Below, in pieces: positions 1-6,928 of a stretch of DNA of 13,943 nt (position 1 is the stretch's first letter; each line of letters starts with the position of its first letter). The DNA comes from Nitrospina sp. GTDB taxonomy: Bacteria; Nitrospinota; Nitrospinia; Nitrospinales; Nitrospinaceae. The notes beneath the pieces are model-generated. The model did no database searches, was not told the DNA's origin, and was given only the letters and a program-made list of their open reading frames with translations. The stretch is taken from contig SMVS01000147.1 in assembly GCA_004357435.1 (NCBI GenBank), positions 1 through 13,943 of the forward strand. The letters are read 5' to 3'. The position numbers were made by a program, and so were the translations under genes.

Positions 1-1
1 C

Positions 2-271
2 GAGACGCGCGTCATCTTCTGGTTCGTGTTGTTCGCCTGGTCCGGACTGGGCGCCAGTTTCGGGCCGGTGATCCTGTTCACCCTGTACTCGAAAACCGTC
101 ACCCGCGCGGGCGCCATCGCCGGCATGCTCACCGGTTTCATCAGCACCCTTGCGTGGAAAATCAGCGGCTTGTCCGACACCGTGGTCTACGAACTGGTCC
201 CGGCGTTTTTACTGGCATCGCTCGCCGTCTGGGGCGTCAGCCAGATCACCCAACCTCGATCTATCCGATAA
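2..271 (+). CDS. putP: Sodium/solute symporter C-terminus (PutP-like), 5' end outside window
   Basis: This is the last 89 codons of a membrane transporter of the sodium:solute symporter (SSF) family, ending at TAA 269-271; the reading frame is open from base 2. The translation begins ETRVIFWFVLFAWSGLGASF and continues with FGPVILF, TRAGAIAGM and YELVPAF. These match my memory of the C-terminal end of sodium/proline symporter PutP (FGPVVLF, TRNGALAGM, YEIIPGF in E. coli). Three hydrophobic stretches fit the last transmembrane helices. PutP-type proteins import proline with Na+ through the inner membrane. The C-terminal tail is short (about 10 residues after the last helix). The substrate cannot be settled from the tail alone; another SSF member is possible. 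It converges on the waaA pair, with only 34 AT-rich bases between the stop codons and no clear terminator. Confidence 0.8.
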   Translation, partial: ETRVIFWFVLFAWSGLGASFGPVILFTLYSKTVTRAGAIAGMLTGFISTLAWKISGLSDTVVYELVPAFLLASLAVWGVSQITQPRSIR

Positions 272-305
272 AAAATTTATCCTTTTCGAGCATTAAAAAT
301 TTTGA

Positions 306-1589
306 TTATTTGTTCAGCTGGTGCAAAATGATCTCGACCATTTGGCGGGAGGCGCCTTTTTGCGCTTCAATCAGGGCGCTAGCTTTTTGCTCAATTTGCG
401 CCATTTTGATCGAATCACCCAGCAAGGCATTGATCCTCTGTTCCAGGTCGTGGGCGTTGTGCACCACTTCCGCCACGCCGTGCCGGTGAAGCTGGTCGGC
501 GGTTTCTGTGAAGTTTTCGATGTACGGGCCGTGCAGGACCAGCTTGCCGTGGGAGGCCGGTTCGATCAGGCTGTGGCCGCCGCCCGGCGCGATCAGACTG
601 CGCCCGACGAAAGTGACATCGGCGATGGCGTAGACTTGGGCCAGTTCGCCCAGGGTGTCGAGCAGAACGATGCTGTCGCTGTGCGAGGCGCTGGGGGAAA
701 CCTCAGAACGCAGGACGAATTTCAGTTGCTGGTGCTCCAGCATTCGCATCAGTTTGGGGATGCGTTCCAGCCGCCGGGGCGCCAGGACGAGGGTGAGTCG
801 CGGGTGGCGTAGTTTTAATTTTTTAAATGCTTCCAGAATGATGGATTCTTCTCCCGCGTGGGTGCTCCCCGCCACCCACACCGGGTGGCTTGCGGGAATT
901 TTCATTTCTTCCCGAATGCGGGTGCGCTCGGGATCGAGGACCGGTTTCAGCATGTCGTACTTGGTGTCGCCGGTGACCCGCATCTGCCCGGCCCGCGCTC
1001 CCAGTTTTTGCATCGATGTTTTACCCCGATCGTTTTGCATGCAGATCACGGCAAATGCTTGCATCAGGTGCCGCACCAGAACACGAACCTTGCGGTATTT
1101 TTGGTAAGACCGCTCCGACACCCGGCCGTTGAACACGATTTGCGGGACGCCCTTTTCCTTCAGCATGAGAATGAGGCCGGGCCAGAACCCGGTATCGGTG
1201 AGGATGAACAAATTGGGGCGAATGCCGGCCACCGCCAGGGTCAGAAAAGGCCAGCAGTCGATCGGATGAAAAACGATCTGGTCGACAAACTTCAAGTGTT
1301 TTTGAGCGCCGTCGTAACCGGAGTCGGTGGTGACGGAAACCACCAGTTGAAGTTCGGGTGCCTCTTTACGCAGACGTTTGAGTACCGGGGCGGCGGCGTT
1401 GACCTCGCCCAGCGAAAGCGCGTGCAACCAGACGGTTTTTTGCGAATCGGTTTTTGGTATTTGTGGAATGATGCCGAAGTGGTGCGCCAGGCCGCGCCGC
1501 TTTTTCCCGGTGATCAGGGCATAAGCCGCGAATATTGGGACGACAGCCAAGGCCGCCAGCGAGGAAATAAATTTGTAAAATCCGGTCAT
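306..1589 (-). CDS. waaA: Kdo-transferase-like glycosyltransferase, second WaaA paralogue
   Basis: A 427-residue protein of the WaaA/KdtA family (3-deoxy-D-manno-octulosonic acid transferase, GT30), which moves Kdo from CMP-Kdo to lipid A precursor on the inner face of the inner membrane. An N-terminal hydrophobic anchor (about 9-26) precedes LHALSLGE (55-62), whose Glu62 fits the catalytic base position. Also visible are FNGRVSERSY (153-162), the nucleotide-binding side GSTHAGEE (241-248), DTLGEL (311-316) and GGGHSLIEPA (336-345). Length is near the usual 420-430. Its start overlaps the stop of the upstream paralogue by four bases (ATGA), so the two are probably translated together. The usual (E)TELWP motif reads TDTGFWP here: the two acidic positions became Asp132 and Gly134. 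It may therefore have altered activity, a different donor or acceptor, or a role in adding another Kdo. The family is secure; the exact reaction is not. Confidence 0.85.
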   Translation of the reverse strand: MTGFYKFISSLAALAVVPIFAAYALITGKKRRGLAHHFGIIPQIPKTDSQKTVWLHALSLGEVNAAAPVLKRLRKEAPELQLVVSVTTDSGYDGAQKHLKFVDQIVFHPIDCWPFLTLAVAGIRPNLFILTDTGFWPGLILMLKEKGVPQIVFNGRVSERSYQKYRKVRVLVRHLMQAFAVICMQNDRGKTSMQKLGARAGQMRVTGDTKYDMLKPVLDPERTRIREEMKIPASHPVWVAGSTHAGEESIILEAFKKLKLRHPRLTLVLAPRRLERIPKLMRMLEHQQLKFVLRSEVSPSASHSDSIVLLDTLGELAQVYAIADVTFVGRSLIAPGGGHSLIEPASHGKLVLHGPYIENFTETADQLHRHGVAEVVHNAHDLEQRINALLGDSIKMAQIEQKASALIEAQKGASRQMVEIILHQLNK

Positions 1590-2827
1590 TTAAAAGAATT
1601 CATAAGGGAATCGATCATTTCCAAATTGCGTTCGGTTGCGCCCCGGTGCTGGTTCACCGTTTGCGCCGCCAGTGCGCCCAACCGTTTCACTTCCTCCGGC
1701 TGGCGGAGCAGGTCCTGGAGGACGGTGTATAAATCCGCCGGGCGATCGATCTGAATACCGCCGCCCGAGGCCGACAGAAAACCCGCTTCCTCGGCAAAGT
1801 TGTTCATGTGCCTGCCGAAGATGACGGGCCGTCCCAGCCCCGCCGGTTCGAGAATGTTTTGACCGCCAAACTCGGCACTGAACCCGCCGCCCACGAAAGC
1901 GATGCTTCCCTGCCGGTAATAATCGTTCAATACGCCGATGCGGTCCACCAGAATGAGGGGTATCCCGGCAGAGTTTTGCGCGATTTGGGAGTGCAGAACC
2001 ATCGACAGGCCTTGCGCGCGGATCAGGTCCGCGACCTCATCGCACCGATGCACGTGCCGGGGGGCGATCACAAATTTTAAATCCGGGAACTCTTTTCGCA
2101 ACCGCGCCATCGCGTCCAGAATGGGCGCTTCGTCTCCTGGCCGGGTGGAACCGAAGACGACGCTCGTCATCGTGGGGTCCGAGTCTTCATTAAGCGTTTC
2201 CGGCAGGGCATCGAATTTCATGTTGCCGGTGACGCGCACGTTTTTTGCTTTCAGTTTTAACAGGCGGTCCGCGTCGATATGGGACCGCATGAAAAATCCG
2301 GCGATGCCGTGAGTGAGCCAGCGGAACAACGGTTGAATTTTTTTATAAAGGGCGTAGGACTTCTCAGACACCCGGCCATTCAGCAGGAGCACGGGAATCT
2401 TTTTTTGACGGCACTGGCTGAGCAGAGCGGGCCAGAACTCGGCTTCGATCAGCAACAGCATGGCCGGATCGATCCGCTTCAGCAGGGGCCGCAGGATCAG
2501 GGCGGAATCGGGCGGCAGTCGAAACACCGGGCACAGGTTTTCAGTGCGCGCCAGTTCGTAGCCTGTGGCAGTAAAAGTGGACAGCACCACCTGCCGGTCC
2601 GGATATTTTTCCCGCAACTTCTGAATCAAAATTTTAGCGACCTTGACTTCGCCGACCGAGGAGGCGTGGACCCACAGGGTTTTGGAAAATTGGGGCAGGC
2701 TCCGCCAGGAAAACAAACGCGCTGAAACCTCCTCACGAAAATCCCGATCCAGGGCCATGCGGGCCAGCAGGTAGGGGGCGGCGACCAGCAGGGCGACACC
2801 TATGATAAGATGGTACATAACGTTCAT
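1586..2827 (-). CDS. waaA: 3-deoxy-D-manno-octulosonic acid transferase (canonical-looking WaaA)
   Basis: A 413-residue WaaA/KdtA family protein that attaches Kdo to the lipid A precursor at the cytoplasmic face of the inner membrane. It has an N-terminal hydrophobic anchor (about 5-22), VHASSVGE (53-60, Glu60 at the base position), IEAEFWP (127-133, both acidic residues kept, unlike its neighbour), LNGRVSEKSY, FGSTRPGDEAPILDA, and GGQNILEPAGLGRP near the C-terminus. I chose the ATG at 2827; an in-frame TTG at 2833 would add two residues, and another ATG lies at 2818. No Shine-Dalgarno is evident. A TATAAT sits just upstream on this strand, so the mRNA leader may be very short. It is first in a two-gene minus-strand unit and diverges from lpxK, the kinase acting just before Kdo addition. 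Of the two paralogues this is the likelier housekeeping Kdo transferase. Confidence 0.9.
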   Translation of the reverse strand: MNVMYHLIIGVALLVAAPYLLARMALDRDFREEVSARLFSWRSLPQFSKTLWVHASSVGEVKVAKILIQKLREKYPDRQVVLSTFTATGYELARTENLCPVFRLPPDSALILRPLLKRIDPAMLLLIEAEFWPALLSQCRQKKIPVLLLNGRVSEKSYALYKKIQPLFRWLTHGIAGFFMRSHIDADRLLKLKAKNVRVTGNMKFDALPETLNEDSDPTMTSVVFGSTRPGDEAPILDAMARLRKEFPDLKFVIAPRHVHRCDEVADLIRAQGLSMVLHSQIAQNSAGIPLILVDRIGVLNDYYRQGSIAFVGGGFSAEFGGQNILEPAGLGRPVIFGRHMNNFAEEAGFLSASGGGIQIDRPADLYTVLQDLLRQPEEVKRLGALAAQTVNQHRGATERNLEMIDSLMNSFK

Positions 2828-2835
2828 GGGCAAAG

Positions 2836-2841
2836 ATTATA
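2836..2841 (-). promoter_or_regulatory. Possible -10 box for the waaA pair
   Basis: Read on the minus strand this is TATAAT, a perfect -10 hexamer, ending 8 bases before the chosen ATG at 2827. No convincing -35 hexamer occurs 16-18 bases upstream. If real, transcription would begin almost at the start codon, giving a leaderless or nearly leaderless message. The hexamer could equally be chance in this AT-richer gap between divergent genes. Confidence 0.3.
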
Positions 2842-2986
2842 AACCACTTGCCGATAGAATGGTGGAACCCTCTGCAAGATCCTCACGGGTCACAAACCGA
2901 ACCTGAAGAAAAAGGACAGGGCTGGCGCGAGCATCCCAAGATTTAAATTTTAGAAGTTTCCCGAATGGCCTGGAGTTTCCGAACCG

Positions 2987-4081
2987 ATGAATTTTGAGTC
3001 GCTTTATTATGAGGTCATCTCCAAGGACCGCAAACTTTATCAACTCCCGATGCTTTTGATGTTGCGGAGCGTGGCGGTGTTTTACGTCTGGGTGCAGAGT
3101 CTGCGGGCGGGGTTGTATCGGAGCGGGCTGTTTAAAACGCGGCGCTTGCCGGCCCGGGTGATCAGTGTCGGCAACCTGACGTTGGGCGGCACCGGCAAGA
3201 CCCCGACGGTGATGCTGATTGCTGAAACCCTCCAAGCGCAGGGCTTCAAGCCGGCCATTCTCAGCCGCGGTTATGGCGGCGAAACGGTGAATGAAGTCAA
3301 CGTGGTGTGCGATGGCAAGGCGGTTTTGCTCGATCCGGAAATCGCCGGCGACGAACCGGTGATGATGGCCCACCGGCTGAAAAACGTGCCCATTCTCACC
3401 GGGCGTAACCGCTTCAAAACCGGCCGTTATGCGCTGGAGCATCTCGGCGCCGACACCTTGATTTTGGACGACGGATTTCAGCATCTGGGTTTGCACCGCG
3501 ATCTGAACATTCTACTGTGCGATCACAAAAGTCCATTTGGCAACGAAGTGATTTTTCCGGCTGGCCATTTGCGCGAGCCGCTGCAAGCGGTCCGGCGGGC
3601 CGATCTCATTTGCGTCACCCGTTATGGACCGGCAGGCAATCTGGAAGCAGTCCAGCGAGTCAATTCGAAGCAGGTGCCTTTGGTCAAAATGACCTTCGAG
3701 GCGAAAACTCTGGTTCAGGTCAGCACCGGCGAATCGACCGGTTTGGATGCAATGAAGGACCGGCCGGTGGCGGCTCTATGCGGTATCGCCCAGCCCAAGG
3801 CTTTTCTAAAATCTCTGGAGCAGGCGCAGGCCAGGGTGGTGTCGCATCATATTTTTCCAGATCACTTTCAATATTTGCCGGAACATTTGCGGGCCGTGGA
3901 GGAAAAAGCCCGGGCCGCTGGCGCCGAATGGCTCGTGACTACGGAAAAAGACGCCGTGAAATTGTTAAAATTTGAGTTTTCCATCCCGGTCTATCGGGTG
4001 TGTCTGGCGGTGAACATTGTGGACGGCAGGGAAGCTTGGAATCGTATGCTGGAAGCCGCCGCGACGGTCCCGGCAGGCTAA
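2987..4081 (+). CDS. lpxK: Tetraacyldisaccharide 4'-kinase LpxK
   Basis: A 364-residue LpxK, the membrane-associated P-loop kinase that phosphorylates the 4' position of tetraacyldisaccharide-1-phosphate to make lipid IVA, the acceptor for Kdo. The N-terminal part (1-45) carries the hydrophobic/amphipathic anchor (LPMLLMLRSVAVFYVWVQ). The Walker A loop is GNLTLGGTGKT (62-72), followed by SRGYGG (93-98), GDEP (121-124), LDDGFQH (160-166) and PAGHLREP (191-198), all typical of the family. Length is slightly above E. coli LpxK (about 328). The start is an ATG preceded by a modest GGAG about 12 bases upstream; the first residues (NFESLYYEVIS) fit the usual LpxK beginning. The next gene starts 6 bases after its stop, so the two are likely cotranscribed. 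It diverges from the waaA pair, which uses its product. Confidence 0.95.
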   Translation: MNFESLYYEVISKDRKLYQLPMLLMLRSVAVFYVWVQSLRAGLYRSGLFKTRRLPARVISVGNLTLGGTGKTPTVMLIAETLQAQGFKPAILSRGYGGETVNEVNVVCDGKAVLLDPEIAGDEPVMMAHRLKNVPILTGRNRFKTGRYALEHLGADTLILDDGFQHLGLHRDLNILLCDHKSPFGNEVIFPAGHLREPLQAVRRADLICVTRYGPAGNLEAVQRVNSKQVPLVKMTFEAKTLVQVSTGESTGLDAMKDRPVAALCGIAQPKAFLKSLEQAQARVVSHHIFPDHFQYLPEHLRAVEEKARAAGAEWLVTTEKDAVKLLKFEFSIPVYRVCLAVNIVDGREAWNRMLEAAATVPAG

Positions 4082-4087
4082 ACCCGA

Positions 4088-4573
4088 ATGCTTATGGACG
4101 AGCCTGAAGACACCCCGAAATTTTTAAAATCGCTGTCACCGGGCAAGGCGTTGGCGGTCACCCTTGCCGTGCCGTCTTTGTATCTGCTGGCTCTTGCCTT
4201 GGCCTGGTGGGCGCCCAAAGATTTTGGATTTGGCCAGCGTGCCCTGGCGTTGCTGGGGTTGGCAGTGGGATTGGCGGGAATGGGTTTGTGGATGCTCGCC
4301 ATGTTCCATCTTGGAAAATCACTGGCGGTATTGCCCGGCGGCGATCGGTTGGTGACCCATGGAGTTTACAAAATTCTGCGGCATCCAGTTTATCTGGGGA
4401 TCGACCTGACTTTCCTCGGGTTGTTTCTGGCCATCGGATCCACCTACGGCATGGCTTATCTGGCCCTGGTGGTCCTGCCGCTCAATGTTGCGCGGGCCCG
4501 CCTCGAAGAACAGGCTCTGCTGGAAAAATTCGGGGAGACTTACCAGGCCTACCGTGACCGAACCTGGTTTTAA
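4088..4573 (+). CDS. Isoprenylcysteine carboxyl methyltransferase (ICMT)-like membrane protein
   Basis: A 161-residue integral membrane protein of the ICMT/PEMT-like methyltransferase group. It has three or four hydrophobic segments (about 19-42, 50-75, and 103-135 as a probable pair). The family signature follows: GVYKILRHPVYLG (about 94-106), then a C-terminal E-x2-L-x-KFGE-x-YQAY block. In characterised relatives these Arg/His/Glu residues bind S-adenosylmethionine at the membrane edge. Bacterial members are mostly of unknown substrate; bacteria generally lack prenylated CaaX proteins, so the name reflects fold only. The start is 6 bases after lpxK; a second in-frame ATG lies two codons downstream, and neither has a strong Shine-Dalgarno. 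Being coupled to lpxK suggests, but does not prove, a job in envelope lipid modification. Family assignment is firm, function open. Confidence 0.85.
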   Translation: MLMDEPEDTPKFLKSLSPGKALAVTLAVPSLYLLALALAWWAPKDFGFGQRALALLGLAVGLAGMGLWMLAMFHLGKSLAVLPGGDRLVTHGVYKILRHPVYLGIDLTFLGLFLAIGSTYGMAYLALVVLPLNVARARLEEQALLEKFGETYQAYRDRTWF

Positions 4574-4623
4574 AAGTGTTCCTTGGGCTCAGGCATGACC
4601 GATGGGTTTGTTGTTCTTAAAAA

Positions 4624-5856
4624 ATGACGGCCATGACACGCATTCGCATACTATTTGAACATCTGGTGACCATGGCTGGCGCGGGCGAGTATCGTCACGG
4701 CGAGATCGTCATTGAAGAGGGACGGATCCAGGCCATCCGAGACGGAGTTTCCCCATCGTTCGTCGGCAAGACCATCGACTTGTCGGACCATCTGATATTG
4801 CCCGGTTTCGTCAACACCCATTGCCACCTGGCCTTGTCGGCTTTACAAATCCAAAAACAACCGAAATTCACCGACTGGATCGAGCGGGTGGTGGCCGCGA
4901 ATAAGGCGCTCACCTGGCACAACAGGATTCAGGGCATTCACCAGGGCGCGGATACGCTGGTGCGGTCCGGGGTGACCACGCTGGCGGATTATCTATCGCA
5001 TCCCGATTTGCTGGTGGAGTATTCCCGTTTGCCGTTGCGGCAGGTGTTGTTTCTGGAAACGTTGGGATTTAAAAGCGATCAGGCGGCCAGCGTGGCCCAT
5101 AACCTCGACCGGATTTTTAAAAACCATGCGTCCTCTGGCGGCAAGATGAGGCTAGGCTTGGCCCCGCACGCGCCGTATTCCGTTTCGCCCGCTCTATTCA
5201 AGGAAATACGGCGCTTGGCGGATCATTACCGATGTCCCGTTTCCTGCCATGTCGCCGAAGTGCCTGAAGAGGTACAATTTTTAAGGCAGGGCGACGGTGA
5301 TTTTCAGAGCCTGTTAAAACGTCGTGGAGTTTACGATGCCGCCTGGCGGCCGGCCGGCCTGACCCCGGTAAAATATTTAGCCCAAATGGGAGTTTTGGAT
5401 TCAATGTTGTGCGTCCACCTCAATCATGTGGAAGCGGACCTGGACCTGTTGGCCGATCGGGGCGCGAAGGCGGCTTTTTGTCCCGGCAGTACTTGCTGGT
5501 TTGGGCGCCCCGCGTGGATGCCCGTCAAGGCTCTGTGGGACCGGGGCGTTCCGGTGGGGCTGGGCACCGATTCTTTAGCCAGCAACGAGTCGCTGAATTT
5601 TCTGCGGGAAATTCGATTGGCCGAGACTTTGGTGCCGGACATGAGCCGGCGTGACATTCTGACCCTGGCGACCCGGGGCGGATCGGAGGCGCTGGGGCTG
5701 GACTGCGGCGTGCTGGCACCGGGGCGTCCAGCCGATTTAATCGGGTTCCGCCTGACAAAACCAGGTGGTTCCTGGGCGGATATCCCTTTTGCTCCCGAGC
5801 GCGAGGCGGTCGATTTTTCGATGATTCAGGGGGAAATTTGTGCAATACCCGGCTGA
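4624..5856 (+). CDS. Metal-dependent amidohydrolase (SsnA/TrzN/aminofutalosine deaminase-like)
   Basis: A 410-residue amidohydrolase-superfamily enzyme, presumably cytoplasmic and zinc- or iron-dependent. The small N-terminal beta domain leads to LPGFVNTHCHLALS, with metal ligands His66 and His68. Further likely active-site residues are His182 (APHAPYS), His209 and Glu212 (CHVAE), His265 (CVHLNHV) and Asp316 (GLGTDSLAS). The C-terminus returns to the beta domain (LAPGRPADLIGF). This set matches the deaminase/chlorohydrolase branch that hydrolyses amino or chloro groups on purines, triazines and related rings. Menaquinone-pathway aminofutalosine deaminase (MqnX) is one candidate, SsnA-like enzymes another; neither can be chosen here. 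The CPxSN motif of many relatives reads CPGST (286-290). The start is uncertain: ATG codons at 4624 and 4633 both lack a clear Shine-Dalgarno. A 50-base gap separates it from the ICMT-like gene. Confidence 0.85.
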   Translation: MTAMTRIRILFEHLVTMAGAGEYRHGEIVIEEGRIQAIRDGVSPSFVGKTIDLSDHLILPGFVNTHCHLALSALQIQKQPKFTDWIERVVAANKALTWHNRIQGIHQGADTLVRSGVTTLADYLSHPDLLVEYSRLPLRQVLFLETLGFKSDQAASVAHNLDRIFKNHASSGGKMRLGLAPHAPYSVSPALFKEIRRLADHYRCPVSCHVAEVPEEVQFLRQGDGDFQSLLKRRGVYDAAWRPAGLTPVKYLAQMGVLDSMLCVHLNHVEADLDLLADRGAKAAFCPGSTCWFGRPAWMPVKALWDRGVPVGLGTDSLASNESLNFLREIRLAETLVPDMSRRDILTLATRGGSEALGLDCGVLAPGRPADLIGFRLTKPGGSWADIPFAPEREAVDFSMIQGEICAIPG

Positions 5857-5945
5857 GCTCCTCAACCCCCGGTAAGCCGTTCAATTTTTTATTTTTATAG
5901 GGTTTATCTAAAATCTTTATAAAAAGCGGAAATTTTTATAATCTC

Positions 5946-5965
5946 ACCAAAATAGTTTGGTTTTT
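5946..5965 (+). terminator. Possible weak rho-independent terminator after the amidohydrolase
   Basis: ACCAAA (5946-5951), loop ATAG, TTTGGT (5956-5961) form a 6-bp stem followed directly by TTTT. The stem is short and has only two G-C pairs, so termination would be inefficient at best. It lies 90 bases after the amidohydrolase stop, in a very AT-rich stretch (5880-5960) with no gene. Confidence 0.35.
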
Positions 5966-6006
5966 GAAGGCTGTCCGTGGTAAAGTGCGAGATTCATTAG
6001 GGGCTG

Positions 6007-6029
6007 AGAGCGCCATTCCGGCTCTTTTT
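6007..6029 (+). terminator. Possible rho-independent terminator upstream of the tRNA promoter
   Basis: AGAGC (6007-6011) pairs with GCTCT (6021-6025) across a 9-base loop, and a run of five T ends at 6029. The stem has 5 bp, with a possible closing G-T. It stands between the lpxK-side genes and the tRNA promoter, the right place for insulation of the tRNA/ribosomal cluster. Confidence 0.4.
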
Positions 6030-6052
6030 CGGGTTGCCAGGTTTCTTTTTTG

Positions 6053-6082
6053 TTGACATAATCCTAAATAAAAAAGTAATAT
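6053..6082 (+). promoter_or_regulatory. Sigma70-type promoter for the tRNA-rpmG-secE-nusG cluster
   Basis: A perfect -35 TTGACA (6053-6058) and a near-perfect -10 TAATAT (6077-6082) are separated by 18 bases. Predicted start is near 6089, about 16 bases before the first tRNA. The spacer is AT-rich. No other promoter this good was seen up to rpoB, so it may drive the tRNAs and at least part of the downstream genes. A GC-rich discriminator (GCCG) directly follows the -10, as is common for stringently controlled stable-RNA promoters; that control is an inference. Confidence 0.7.
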
Positions 6083-6104
6083 AGCCGTTTTTTCGAGATT
6101 ACGT

Positions 6105-6180
6105 GCTGGCGTAGCTCAGTTGGTAGAGCAGCTGATTTGTAATCAGCAGGTCGGGGGTTCAATTCCCTTTGCCAGCTCCA
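6105..6180 (+). tRNA. tRNA-Thr (anticodon TGT)
   Basis: A 76-base cloverleaf. The acceptor GCTGGCG pairs with TGCCAGC (one G-T), the D arm is GCTC/GAGC, the anticodon stem GCTGA/TCAGC with loop TTTGTAA gives anticodon TGT (reads ACA and other Thr codons), and the T arm holds GGTTCAATT. The 3' CCA is encoded. It is first in a Thr-Tyr-Gly-Thr cluster in the same order as E. coli thrU-tyrU-glyT-thrT. Confidence 0.97.
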
Positions 6181-6277
6181 TTTAATTGTGCGGGGCGCCG
6201 GGCTGATAGGTATATTTTTCAAGGGGATTTCCTGTTTTAAGTGAGTTAATTAGGGGGGCGTGATTGCCTCGGAAGCT

Positions 6278-6362
6278 GGGGAGATTCCCGAGTGGCCAAA
6301 GGGAACAGACTGTAAATCTGTCGGCTCCGCCTTCGGAGGTTCGAATCCTCCTCTCCCCACCA
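6278..6362 (+). tRNA. tRNA-Tyr (anticodon GTA)
   Basis: An 85-base class II tRNA. The acceptor GGGGAGA pairs with TCTCCCC, the anticodon stem ACAGA/TCTGT encloses CTGTAAA (anticodon GTA), and a long variable arm (CTCCGCCTTCGGAG) is typical for bacterial tRNA-Tyr. The T loop is TTCGAAT and the CCA end is encoded. It lies 97 bases after tRNA-Thr(TGT); that spacer shows no gene or clear signal. Confidence 0.97.
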
Positions 6363-6387
6363 TTTCTTTTTTAATAAAATTTTTTTT

Positions 6388-6464
6388 GCGGGAATAGCTC
6401 AGTTGGCTAGAGCGTCAGCCTTCCAAGCTGAGGGTCGCGGGTTCGAGTCCCGTTTCCCGCTCCA
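6388..6464 (+). tRNA. tRNA-Gly (anticodon TCC)
   Basis: A 77-base tRNA. The acceptor GCGGGAA pairs with TTCCCGC, the D arm is GCTC/GAGC, the anticodon stem TCAGC/GCTGA has loop CTTCCAA (anticodon TCC, reads GGA and GGG), the T loop is TTCGAGT and the CCA end is encoded. It follows tRNA-Tyr by 25 T-rich bases. Confidence 0.97.
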
Positions 6465-6511
6465 GGGTTGAGTGGCCGGGAGCTGAGGCACTGCATAGAG
6501 GATGATTTAAC

Positions 6512-6586
6512 GCCCACGTAGCTCAGTGGTGGAGCACTTCCTTGGTAAGGAAGAGGCCATCGGTTCAATCCCGATCGTGGGCTCCA
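6512..6586 (+). tRNA. tRNA-Thr (anticodon GGT)
   Basis: A 75-base tRNA. The acceptor GCCCACG pairs with CGTGGGC, the D loop is short, the anticodon stem CTTCC/GGAAG encloses TTGGTAA (anticodon GGT, reads ACC and ACU), the T loop is TTCAATC and the CCA end is encoded. In E. coli and many other proteobacteria the next gene is tuf (EF-Tu); here only 94 bases separate it from rpmG. Confidence 0.97.
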
Positions 6587-6590
6587 GTAT

Positions 6591-6623
6591 GGATTGGGTG
6601 AAGAGGAGTCAGCGGATTGGGTG
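6591..6623 (+). repeat. Short direct repeat in the gap where tuf is usually found
   Basis: The ten bases GGATTGGGTG occur at 6591-6600 and again at 6614-6623, 23 bases apart. They lie between tRNA-Thr(GGT) and rpmG. The repeat could be a deletion scar or chance; no residual tuf coding sequence is recognisable in the 94-base gap. Confidence 0.4.
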
Positions 6624-6680
6624 TCTGCTGAAGCGTGTTGGAACCGTTATTATTTACTGACTAAAACTGAAATTAAGGCA

Positions 6681-6830
6681 ATGAGAGACATTGTTCTTTT
6701 GGCATGCGGCGAGTGCAAGCGGAGAAATTACTCCACTACAAAAAATAAAAAACTAACCACAGCACGGCTTGAATTCAAGAAGTATTGTAGGTTCTGCAGG
6801 AAGCACACACCTCACAAAGAAACTAAGTAA
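6681..6830 (+). CDS. rpmG: 50S ribosomal protein L33
   Basis: A 49-residue L33, the usual size (49-55), beginning MRDIVLLACGECKRRNY. It has the two cysteine pairs CGEC (9-12) and CRFC (36-39) of the zinc-ribbon form of L33, which binds the large subunit near the tRNA exit site. The frame is open further upstream to 6594, but the added residues are not L33-like and the ATG at 6681 matches the family start; an AAGG lies just before it with unusually short spacing. It sits between tRNA-Thr(GGT) and tRNA-Trp, as in many proteobacteria, where rpmG follows tuf. A zinc-binding L33 can be exchanged for a cysteine-free copy under zinc limitation in some bacteria; no second copy is in view. Confidence 0.95.
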   Translation: MRDIVLLACGECKRRNYSTTKNKKLTTARLEFKKYCRFCRKHTPHKETK

Positions 6831-6928
6831 TTTTCATCAACCTTGATACCGGTCGGCCCGGGCTCCTTATTACCGTGGAGTTCGGATGGAATGTTCCAAC
6901 CCTTCGATGGCCTGGAGTGAAATTAAAT

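Noticed and set aside
858..1754. A 298-residue plus-strand open frame opposite the waaA pair
   Set aside because: The minus-strand frames encode clear WaaA proteins with family motifs; this frame crosses the junction between them and resembles nothing.
2837..3496. A 219-residue minus-strand open frame over the waaA-lpxK gap and the start of lpxK
   Set aside because: Most of it is antisense to the LpxK Walker A region, and no family or Shine-Dalgarno supports it.
5937..5942. TATAAT on the plus strand in the AT-rich gap after the amidohydrolase
   Set aside because: There is no -35 element at a suitable distance, a possible terminator follows directly, and a far better promoter lies at 6053-6082.
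6594..6680. N-terminal extension of rpmG
   Set aside because: The frame is open, but the added residues are not L33-like; the protein from 6681 has the normal length and start.
6831..6928. Possible promoter (TTGATA, then TATTAC) between rpmG and tRNA-Trp
   Set aside because: The spacer is 19 bases, very GC-rich, and the -10 is poor; not distinguishable from chance.
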